Shown here: positions 27,062 through 34,799 of the stretch, in pieces
Layout: the number at the start of each line of letters is the position of its first letter
Position numbering within the stretch: position 1 is the stretch's first letter
Source: an uncultured Bacteroides sp.
Lineage (GTDB): Bacteria; Bacteroidota; Bacteroidia; Bacteroidales; Bacteroidaceae
DNA: 64,000 bases
Reading direction: 5' to 3'
Assembly (NCBI GenBank): GCA_949288585.1
Contig: CASEKR010000006.1
Coordinates: 2,471-66,470, forward strand
The notes under the pieces: generated by a model
Told to the model about the DNA's origin: nothing
Databases searched by the model: none
The model's input: only the letters and a program-made list of their open reading frames with translations
Position numbers and translations under genes: made by a program

Positions 27062-29836
27062 TTACAAGACATCAAGCCCTTCCCGTTCCAGATATCCGTA
27101 CTGCTTGAGCAGCACCTTCACACCTCCTTTCAGCAGGGCCGGTTCGGCCTCGATGGTTAGTTCGCGTTCTTCGCCTGGCAATAGGGTAATGTAGTTGTCG
27201 GAGAAGATAATAGGCAGGACGCGCTCGCCGGTGGCAGCATTCACCAGCCGGATACGGTTGGCAAAGGATACGGTGGCGGAAGGGTTCTCCAGACGAAGGA
27301 GGAAGCGGCCGCCTGTTGTCTTCTGCAACAAGGTACACTTCAGGGGAGCCTCGGGCAGAGTATTGAGCGGGGTGTAATCCAGTTCTTTCTCGCCGTTACG
27401 CCAATAGAAGTTCTCCGACAGCAACTTGCCTTTGGCATCGGTCAGCTTCAGGCGGATAAAGTGGAGCGGGGTCAGTCCTTGGGCTTGCTTGAAGCCGTCA
27501 CCAATGGCCGGGAAGGGCAGCACGAAGGCTTCCGCCCTGTTGCTGGCAGGCACGTCCACTGTGGCAGTCCGCGCGTAGGCCGTGGCTTCGCTCCCGTCAA
27601 GGTTATAGACAGTGGCGGTAGCGGTAGCCCCCTTCAGGTCGGTAGCGGTGGTATTGATGACTTTCACGCTGTTGTTCGAAGCGTTCCACTGGATGTGGAG
27701 ATGCTCGCACGCGCTCTTTGCGCCCCAATAGGCACCCGTCGGGTCGTAATAGTAATCATAGGTCTGCCAAACGAAGCTGGGATAAGCGGGATGGCTCATC
27801 CAGATGAGCAGTCCGGCAGCATCGTCCCACATCTTGTCGTTCCAGGCTTCGTACATGCCTTTCATGACCTCAATGTTGAGCAGTTGGGCTTTCTCGCAAA
27901 ATTCCTCCAGGCTTCCGGACTCGCCGAACTGTTCGTTGACGGCGCGCTTGTAGTTCACCGGGTTAGCGTTCGAAGCCTCTTTACCGAAAAAGTGTTTGTT
28001 CCAAACCGTCGCAGGGTCTTCCTTCAGTTGTTCGTCCGTCGGCAGAGGCCACCAGTCTTTTTCAGGAATAAACTCCTTGACGCTCTCAAAAGTCGGGAAA
28101 GTGGCCGTGCCTATCTCCGTGCGCATCCCGTAGCCATAGTTGCTGCCATAGGGATAAGGCGGATTGTTGAAGGCCAAGTTGCTGCCCGGGGTATCAAAGT
28201 GGTGGCGCGGCGGCTGGTTGCCCCACCATCCGCTGCCGGACAGGCCGTCTTGGTTGGAACACGACTTATACATGCGGTCGTTGTGGTCTTCTTTCGCCAC
28301 GACTTCACGCAGATAGTTGTCGAGGTCGGGAGCCGGGTGTGTCTCGTTGGCGCCACACCAGATAGCGATACACGGATGGTTGCGCAGGCGTTTCACCTTG
28401 TCGAGGGCATTGGCCTTGAAGGCTTCGGGCTGGGCCACATCGTTGTAGGCCACGTAGAGCCAGAAGTCGTTCCACACCATGATGCCGTAGCGGTCGCAGT
28501 AGTCGTAGAACTCGTCGTCGGTGACACAGCCCGTCCACAAGCGAATCATATTATAGTTCATTTCCTTATGCAGGCGTATCTTGGTCTCATACTCCTGCCC
28601 GTGGCAACGCAGCAGGTATTCGCTCATGCCCCAGTTGCCGCCTTTCAGGTAAATTTTCTGCCCGTTGATGAAGAAGGTCAGCACGGGGAAACCCACAGCA
28701 TTGTCCACCATCTTGTACTCGTATTTCTTGATACCGAAAGTGATGTCTTTCGCGTCAGATACTTCGCCGTCTGCCAAGCAGTTCAACCGGCAGGTATAGA
28801 GGTTCGGCTCTCCGTAGCCGTTGGGCCACCACAACTTGGGGTTATCCACCACCAATTCCGGGCAGTCCCCCTTGCCGACAGCCACCCGGGCCGACGCATT
28901 GCCTTCTACACGGACGGTCTTCTTGAATGTGATGCCGCCCGGTTGGATGGTTCCTTCGACAGTAATGTCGCGAGGTTCGGCCGAGCAGTTGCGCACGGTA
29001 GTGGAGAAAGAGAGTTCGGCACGCTGCAGGGTAGGCAGTTCGGAGCGAATCCAGGGATCTTCCATCACGGCGTCGCCCGTCACCTTCAAGTAGGCGTTCC
29101 CTGTGATGCCGGCCAAACGTCCCGGCACGTAGGGCATCCAGTCCCAACCGGCTCCAGCCAGGTAGCTGGGGCTGCAGGCCACACCATAAGGCCCTTTGTC
29201 GTCGCGCGTTTTCTTTTGATCCGTATCATAGATGAGCACGGCCACCGCGTTTTTCCCTTCTGCGTCTACCAATTCCGTCACGTCAAACTTGGAACGGAGC
29301 ATGTGCCCACTGACGTCTTTCGTGGATGTGGGAGTCCCGGAAATCTTCTTTCCGTTGAACCAGAAGTCCGCGAAACGATTGGTATTGTCGAAATGCAACC
29401 ACACGCGCTTGCCCGGTGCATAAGTCTCCGGCAGTTCAAACTCGGCGCGATACCAGAAGGGTTGGCTATAAAAGGTTTCATCCACCTGGTAGATATTATC
29501 CGCATAGTTGGGGTCTTTTTCGCGTCCGGCCTCCACGTAAGCGGTAAAGGTCGCGCCGGGTACCACGCCGGGCACGGGATCGGACAGACGATAACCGGGC
29601 ATGGAGACGGCTTCGCCCGAAGCGTCTGGCTGCAAAGAGCGGGGCTGCACTTCCCACGCAATGCCGTCGCAACTGTTGAGCGACAAGACCTCTTCACGCG
29701 CACCGTCCGTCGTGCAAGCGGAACAGAACAGGAGCAACAGGAAGCAAGCAGAAACCGCCCGTGTCCCCACGATGTATTTGCAAAAGTTTGGTACGTTGTC
29801 CCGGACGAACCGGGTGAAAGATTCTAAACTTTTCAT
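27062..29836 (-). CDS. GH2-family exo-beta-mannosidase/glucosaminidase-like lipoprotein
   Basis: This 924-residue protein has a lipobox after an unusually long N-region (FLLLLFCSAC, Cys41). GH2 architecture follows: sugar-binding jelly-roll (PFWYRAEFELP, VWLHFDNTNRFADFWFNGK), immunoglobulin-like domain, then a TIM barrel with INGQKIYLKGGNWG, MIRLWTG, MVWNDFWL, acid/base Glu in WCGANETH (about residue 495) and nucleophile Glu in RTEIGTATFP (about 573). The NDFW and GANE pattern is that of the exo-glucosaminidase and mannosylglycoprotein beta-mannosidase branch rather than of LacZ. In this locus, cleavage of the core beta-mannose is the likely task. It is transcribed alone, with its own upstream motif at 29999. 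Confidence 0.85.
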   Translation of the reverse strand: MKSLESFTRFVRDNVPNFCKYIVGTRAVSACFLLLLFCSACTTDGAREEVLSLNSCDGIAWEVQPRSLQPDASGEAVSMPGYRLSDPVPGVVPGATFTAYVEAGREKDPNYADNIYQVDETFYSQPFWYRAEFELPETYAPGKRVWLHFDNTNRFADFWFNGKKISGTPTSTKDVSGHMLRSKFDVTELVDAEGKNAVAVLIYDTDQKKTRDDKGPYGVACSPSYLAGAGWDWMPYVPGRLAGITGNAYLKVTGDAVMEDPWIRSELPTLQRAELSFSTTVRNCSAEPRDITVEGTIQPGGITFKKTVRVEGNASARVAVGKGDCPELVVDNPKLWWPNGYGEPNLYTCRLNCLADGEVSDAKDITFGIKKYEYKMVDNAVGFPVLTFFINGQKIYLKGGNWGMSEYLLRCHGQEYETKIRLHKEMNYNMIRLWTGCVTDDEFYDYCDRYGIMVWNDFWLYVAYNDVAQPEAFKANALDKVKRLRNHPCIAIWCGANETHPAPDLDNYLREVVAKEDHNDRMYKSCSNQDGLSGSGWWGNQPPRHHFDTPGSNLAFNNPPYPYGSNYGYGMRTEIGTATFPTFESVKEFIPEKDWWPLPTDEQLKEDPATVWNKHFFGKEASNANPVNYKRAVNEQFGESGSLEEFCEKAQLLNIEVMKGMYEAWNDKMWDDAAGLLIWMSHPAYPSFVWQTYDYYYDPTGAYWGAKSACEHLHIQWNASNNSVKVINTTATDLKGATATATVYNLDGSEATAYARTATVDVPASNRAEAFVLPFPAIGDGFKQAQGLTPLHFIRLKLTDAKGKLLSENFYWRNGEKELDYTPLNTLPEAPLKCTLLQKTTGGRFLLRLENPSATVSFANRIRLVNAATGERVLPIIFSDNYITLLPGEERELTIEAEPALLKGGVKVLLKQYGYLEREGLDVL

Positions 29837-29945
29837 GGCATCTTTCTTTTTCCTTTTTTATTAATTAGATGTTTCCGGTATTATCTCGCCGGCTCCGAAA
29901 CCTACCCGGAAAAGCGGATTCCGGAGCCGTTATTTTTTGTACAGG

Positions 29946-29953
29946 CAAAAGTA
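29946..29953 (-). promoter_or_regulatory. -7 box for the GH2 gene
   Basis: The minus strand reads TACTTTTG (TAnnTTTG), about 110 bp upstream of the GH2 ATG. The shared motif at 29999-30018 lies 45 bp further upstream. Confidence 0.45.
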
Positions 29954-29998
29954 GGGATTAAAATCCATCGCCCGCAGAAAAAGGGGATTAGAGTATAT

Positions 29999-30018
29999 CC
30001 AAAGTAGATACCTTTGCC
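29999..30018. promoter_or_regulatory. Shared PUL motif, copy 1 (candidate operator)
   Basis: CCAAAGTAGATACCTTTGCC contains the inverted repeat CAAAG-TAGATAC-CTTTG. A copy matching at 15 of 20 bases lies at 37571-37590, at nearly the same distance from that gene's -7-like box. It is a candidate binding site for the locus regulator. Confidence 0.5.
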
Positions 30019-30119
30019 AAGCAAACAATCATAACATATTACAATTCAAACAGTTATAAACACCCCTCAGAAACCCCATGTTAGATAGCTTGGAATAGAG
30101 AAAGAGGTACCAAAACCGT

Positions 30120-32468
30120 TCATTGCGCCCCCCATTGCTCATTCGGCTCGCTGCCCATGAAGAGTTCCAAGCTTCCGCCCGCCACTATCTGGGAAAAGTC
30201 GAGGCAACTCTTCTCATACGGTTCTCCGTTGAGCAGTGCCTTTTGGATGTAGACGTTCTCCGGACTATTGTCATGAGCAATGACGGTGAAGGTCTTACCC
30301 GGATAATAGGCCGGATCCAATTGGAACTCCACGCGGTCGAACACGGGGCTGGTGATTTGCATACGCGTATCGCCCGGACAGTCGGGATGGAGGCCGGAAG
30401 CGGCCAGGACATACCAAGCCGACATTTGGCCGACGTCTTCATTGCCCACGATGCCCTCTACTTTGTTGAAGTAGGCCTTGCGGCAGATGACACGGGTCCA
30501 TTTCTGTGTGAGCCACGGTTCGCCCAGTTGGTTGAAAAGGAAAGGCACGAAGTGCACCGGCTCATTGGCGTGGTTGTAGTAGAGGTTCCAGAGGAAGTCG
30601 GAAGGAGTCTGGTCGAAAAGTTGTTTCAAATCGGCCAGCACCTTCCCGCGCCCACCCATCAGTTCGACCATGCCCGGCACGTCGTGGGGCACGAACCAAC
30701 CCTGTTGGTAAGGGTTGGCCTCGAAGCAGCCATACCATTCCTTCAAACGGCCTTCCTGAGGCCAGGGTTGCCAGGAACCGTCGGCATTGCGCGGGCGGAA
30801 CCATCCTTTTTCAGAGTCGAAAATGTTGCGGTAGACTTGGCCTTTCTGGTAGAAAGCCTTGCACTCTGCATCCTTGCCCAAGGCTGCGGCCAGGCGGGAG
30901 ACGCACCAGTCGGTATAGGCGTATTCCAAAGTCTTGGCAATGGAACTCGAACCAGGCGTGTAGCCCAAGGAATCATTGCCGAACACGCGCGAGGTGTTGA
31001 CGGCGTAGCGGAAAGCCTTCTCTGCGTCAAACGTGCGGATGCCCTTCACATAAGCATCGGCCAACACGGAGAGGGCGGGATTGCCCAACATGCAACCGGA
31101 GTAGGCGTTCAGCAGTTCCCAACGCTCGAAGTATTCGCGCCCGCTCTGCTCGGCTTGGTTGATAAGCGAGTTCAGCGCATCGCTGACTACGCGCGGGTTG
31201 ATGAGCGTCTGCAAGGGGAACTGGCTGCGGAATACGTCCCAGCCGCTGAAAATGGTCCGCTTGGCAAAGGACGGGTCTGCGTCGTGTGGCTTCAGGTCGC
31301 CGCCCACGTAACGTCCGTCCACGTCAGTATAGATGCGCGGGTCGATCATCGTGTGGTAAAGGGCGGTGTAGAAGACCGTCTTCTCGTCATCCGAACCGCC
31401 AGCAATGCGGACGCGGCCCAGTTCACGGTTCCACTGTCCGTCGGCCTCACGGCGCACCTGGTCGAAATCCTTGCCGGCGATTTCCTGCTTGAAGTTCTTC
31501 TCGGCCCCCGCCATGTCTACGAAGGAAATACCCACTTTCAGGTCGACCGTCTCGCCCTCAGTAGTGGGAAACTCGGTGTAGAAACCCACATGCTTGCCTT
31601 GTACCTCGGTCCGGCCTTTCTGCACCTGCGCCTGTGCGACGCGTTGCAGGTAAGGAATGCTGGTGACTTCGTTGAGTTTCCTAACCCACCCGTCAGGAAT
31701 GTCGGCGCTCCAGCAACCGAAATTCTCCAGGGGCTTGCTGAAACGGGCGTAGAAGTAGACTGTATAGTCGGCCTGGCCCTCGCCGTTACCCCAGCCTCCG
31801 CCATCGGGCGTGCAACGCATCCAGCCACGAATGGTGTGGTCGTCCGCCACCTGGAGGTATTGCTCCGTGGAAGTGCCGCCCACACGGCGGGCCAAGTCAA
31901 TCTGTATGCGCGAGCAGTCGTTGGCGGGATAGGTGAACCGCAACATGCCGCAACGGGGCGTGGCGGTGCATTCGGCCTGCACTCCGTAGTCGGTCAGGCG
32001 GACGGAATAGTAACCCGCGCGGGCAGTCTCCGTGGCCTTGTCATAGGCCGAGCGGTAACCTTCTATGCTGTCGTTGCCTTCCTTGCCGGCCACCAACTTC
32101 AGCGGGCCAGTAGTGGGCATTACGAGGAAATTGCCCAAATCGCCACCCCACCCCACGCCACTCATCTGCGTGAAGGCGAAGCCCTCGATGGTCCGGTGTT
32201 CGTAACTGTAACCGGAACCGTTGTCGCCGCCGGTAATGGTATTGGGGCTGACTTGCACCATGCCCCAGGGCGTAGTGGCGCCGGGGAAAGTCTTTCCCAG
32301 CCCATGATAGGCGCCGGCGGCCTCGACATTGGTGCTGGCGCCGATAAAGGGATTCACGTAGTCTGTCGGACGGCCGACCTCCTCCCGGGAGGCCGCGCCG
32401 GGCGTGGTGCAGGCCGTCCAAAACGGCAAGACGCACGCGAGGATGAAAATAGCAGGTTTCCTATGCAT
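30120..32468 (-). CDS. GH92 alpha-mannosidase, lipoprotein
   Basis: The start MHRKPAIFILACVLPFWTAC is chosen for its lipobox (Cys20); the frame runs open another 35 codons upstream without signal features. At 782 residues it shows the GH92 motifs FIGASTNVEAAGAYHGLGKTFPG, FTQMSGVGWGGDLGNF, FSGWDVFRSQFPLQTLINP, acid motif FEANPYQQGWFVPHDVPGM and base region GNEDVGQMSAWYVLAASGLHP. The EAN variant lies between the canonical EGN and the ESS of the third paralogue. It removes alpha-mannose at the cell surface. It follows GH31 by 170 bp, with a 22-bp repeat in the gap, so cotranscription is likely but not certain. Confidence 0.92.
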   Translation of the reverse strand: MHRKPAIFILACVLPFWTACTTPGAASREEVGRPTDYVNPFIGASTNVEAAGAYHGLGKTFPGATTPWGMVQVSPNTITGGDNGSGYSYEHRTIEGFAFTQMSGVGWGGDLGNFLVMPTTGPLKLVAGKEGNDSIEGYRSAYDKATETARAGYYSVRLTDYGVQAECTATPRCGMLRFTYPANDCSRIQIDLARRVGGTSTEQYLQVADDHTIRGWMRCTPDGGGWGNGEGQADYTVYFYARFSKPLENFGCWSADIPDGWVRKLNEVTSIPYLQRVAQAQVQKGRTEVQGKHVGFYTEFPTTEGETVDLKVGISFVDMAGAEKNFKQEIAGKDFDQVRREADGQWNRELGRVRIAGGSDDEKTVFYTALYHTMIDPRIYTDVDGRYVGGDLKPHDADPSFAKRTIFSGWDVFRSQFPLQTLINPRVVSDALNSLINQAEQSGREYFERWELLNAYSGCMLGNPALSVLADAYVKGIRTFDAEKAFRYAVNTSRVFGNDSLGYTPGSSSIAKTLEYAYTDWCVSRLAAALGKDAECKAFYQKGQVYRNIFDSEKGWFRPRNADGSWQPWPQEGRLKEWYGCFEANPYQQGWFVPHDVPGMVELMGGRGKVLADLKQLFDQTPSDFLWNLYYNHANEPVHFVPFLFNQLGEPWLTQKWTRVICRKAYFNKVEGIVGNEDVGQMSAWYVLAASGLHPDCPGDTRMQITSPVFDRVEFQLDPAYYPGKTFTVIAHDNSPENVYIQKALLNGEPYEKSCLDFSQIVAGGSLELFMGSEPNEQWGAQ

Positions 32469-32586
32469 ATTTATTCTGTATATATGTTTTTTCTTATATA
32501 TGTTTTTTCTTATATATGTTCCTTGCACGTATGCCCGGATGCGGTTTCTGTCCTCCGCAGCCGGCGTCCGCAAACGCCGAAGCGTT

Positions 32587-32630
32587 CATTTGTCCCGGAC
32601 GCACTCGGGACTTGCACGGAGTGCGGCGCG
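32587..32630 (-). repeat. Two units of the dispersed 22-bp repeat
   Basis: In reverse orientation, 32587-32608 reads CATTTGTCCC then GGACGCACTCGG, a full unit. 32609-32630 is a decayed second unit around CACGGAGTGCG. It ends 8 bp before the GH31 stop. The lead-in AACGCCGAAGCGTTCATTT matches the lead-in of the 5793 array. Confidence 0.7.
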
Positions 32631-32638
32631 TGCCCGTA

Positions 32639-34792
32639 TCAGTCAATAAACTCGCAACCAGTCACTTCGTAACGCCGCCCGTCGTAACCACCGGTGCGCT
32701 CCAAGGAGACTTGCCCGCCGGACGCCCGCAAAGTCACGATGTTAAACTTGCCCTGCTCGAAGTCATAGGTCGTGCCGTCATCTTCAAACAAGCGGCAAGA
32801 AGCCTCATCTGTGCCATACGCCCGGCAATGGAGGCGGAAAACAGTTTCCGCATCAACATATTGCACCGGCTCAGCCAAAGGCAACAGAGTGCCTTGCCGC
32901 ACGAACAGGGGCAGCTGGTCGAAGCGGACGGTGATTTCGTATTCGCGCCCGCCCTCGTAGCGTTCGTTCGTATTGAAGTCATACCACACTCCTTCGGGGA
33001 AGTAAACCCGTCGCGTATCCCCGTCGCCGTAGAGCGGGGCAGCCATCAAGCCGTCTCCTATCAGGTACTGGTCAGAAAGGTCGCGCAGGCGTTCGTCCGC
33101 CGGATAGTCCATCAGCAGGGGACGGAAAGGAGGCAGCCCCTCCGTGCGGTAAACATAGAACGCATAGTATAGGTAGGGCAACAACTGCATCCGCAAGTCA
33201 ATGAGTTTGCGCGCATAGGATTCATATTCCTCCGCCTCGGGAAGGAACTCGCCGCGCTCGTTCTTGCCCCGGTCGAATTGCAACCAGGGAGCGTATTGCA
33301 GGTACCAGGCATTGACCATGGCCTGCGGAGAAAGGAGCACAGTGTGCAGGCGGTGGAAGAAGTCGGCGGCGGAACGGGCCTCGCGCACTTCGGGACACCA
33401 CAGCAGGCCGCCAAAGGCAGAGTTGCAAAGTGCCTGGATGTATTGTCGATGGTCGTAAGTGTCGCTATACAGCACCGCGCTGCGCGCCGACATGAACAGG
33501 CCGGACGAGCGGTAGTCTTGGTAGGCGCGGAGGTTCATCCGGCGGTAGAGGTCGTCCACGGTGTTGACATAGAGCGAGCCAAAAAGCTGGTGCATCTGCT
33601 CGCCGTCGATGCCTGAGGGAAACTTCGCCAGGTCTGGGAAACACCACGTGGCCGAACCGAAGGCAATATTGGAGTTGTCGCATTCGTCCAGTTTGAAACC
33701 GGAAATGCCCTCGTCAATCAGCCCTTGATGGTAATCGCCGAACACCCGGCGGGCCTCCGGCAGCAGGAAGTCGGGCACCAAGCCGTTCCAGACCAGGAAA
33801 TCGCCCGCATAAGGCTCCATCTCCTGGCGGATGGGCGAAGAGGGATGGACGTACGCATGTTCCCAAAGGTTTATCTTATAGCCTTCACGGCGCAAGGAAT
33901 CGAGCATGGCCCGATGGCCGGGGAAACGTTCGTCGCTCCACACGTAGGAACAGGAGTAGGTAGCAGTCTGCCAACCCGGCTCCAGCCCCAGGACATCGCA
34001 CGGGATCCGGTTGTCGCGGAAATAGCGGGCGAAGCGGTAGACCGAGTCGCGCGTGGCGTCGCCTTTCACCCGGTACTTGAAGCCCAATCCCCACAAAGGC
34101 GGCAGGCATCCCCCGCCCGACAGGAGATTGTAACGCTTCACCACGCCGGCCACCTCGGGTCCGGTGATGACGAACACTTCGACGCCCTTCGCTCCGGGGA
34201 TGTCGATAAATACCTGGTTGCCCCCGGCACGGTTATCATACAATTGCGAAGGATCGTCGGCAATCTTTTCCCGGTTGCCCTCGGTGGCGCGCGCGTTTTG
34301 TGAAATCTTGGTGTTGGAACCGCAAAGGAACGTGGTATAGCGCGCCGTGTTCACCAAGATACCATAGCCCTTGCTGGAAACATAGAACGGCTGCGGCGCG
34401 TGCGAGTAGCCCAAGTCGTTCAGCGGGTTATCGTTGACAACCGGCCGTTTGCGCGTCCCCCGGTGGCCGAAGGTGCCGTATTGCATCCCGAAGCCATAAA
34501 GCTGTTCGCCGTCGGCAAGCGGCACTGTCACCTGGCAGCCACGGCCGTTCACTTCTATAAGAATGTCATCTATATCGAAAGGCAATTCCGCTTCCGGCAG
34601 GCGCTCCATGGCCTCCGTCAGGGGCTGTCCGCCCAACACGGCATAAGGGGTGAAGGGGTCGATGCTGCCCGCAGACAGCTTGATGACGCCCGGCGCCAAT
34701 TCTTCTGACGCCACAGGAGCTTCTCCTCCGCCCTGGCAGGCGCCAAGTAATCCCCCGGCCAGGAGCATCGCATACACTAAGAATCGTTTCAT
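32639..34792 (-). CDS. GH31-family alpha-glycosidase, lipoprotein
   Basis: This 717-residue protein has the lipobox AGGLLGAC (Cys19) and is shorter than many GH31 enzymes. The N-terminal beta domain includes LADGEQLYGFGMQYGTFGHRG. The barrel has LPPLWGLGFKYR, CDVLGLEPGWQ, INLWEHAYVHPSSP and the nucleophile segment GFKLDECDN (Asp near residue 367). The usual acid/base region is present as FMSARSAVLYSDTYDH, not the common RSGxxGxQ form, which may mark a different subfamily. GH31 covers alpha-glucosidases, alpha-xylosidases, sulfoquinovosidases and alpha-galactosidases. Glucosidase action on glucose-capped mannans is one option. It starts 7 bp after GH38. Confidence 0.85.
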   Translation of the reverse strand: MKRFLVYAMLLAGGLLGACQGGGEAPVASEELAPGVIKLSAGSIDPFTPYAVLGGQPLTEAMERLPEAELPFDIDDILIEVNGRGCQVTVPLADGEQLYGFGMQYGTFGHRGTRKRPVVNDNPLNDLGYSHAPQPFYVSSKGYGILVNTARYTTFLCGSNTKISQNARATEGNREKIADDPSQLYDNRAGGNQVFIDIPGAKGVEVFVITGPEVAGVVKRYNLLSGGGCLPPLWGLGFKYRVKGDATRDSVYRFARYFRDNRIPCDVLGLEPGWQTATYSCSYVWSDERFPGHRAMLDSLRREGYKINLWEHAYVHPSSPIRQEMEPYAGDFLVWNGLVPDFLLPEARRVFGDYHQGLIDEGISGFKLDECDNSNIAFGSATWCFPDLAKFPSGIDGEQMHQLFGSLYVNTVDDLYRRMNLRAYQDYRSSGLFMSARSAVLYSDTYDHRQYIQALCNSAFGGLLWCPEVREARSAADFFHRLHTVLLSPQAMVNAWYLQYAPWLQFDRGKNERGEFLPEAEEYESYARKLIDLRMQLLPYLYYAFYVYRTEGLPPFRPLLMDYPADERLRDLSDQYLIGDGLMAAPLYGDGDTRRVYFPEGVWYDFNTNERYEGGREYEITVRFDQLPLFVRQGTLLPLAEPVQYVDAETVFRLHCRAYGTDEASCRLFEDDGTTYDFEQGKFNIVTLRASGGQVSLERTGGYDGRRYEVTGCEFID

Positions 34793-34799
34793 GGCTCTC

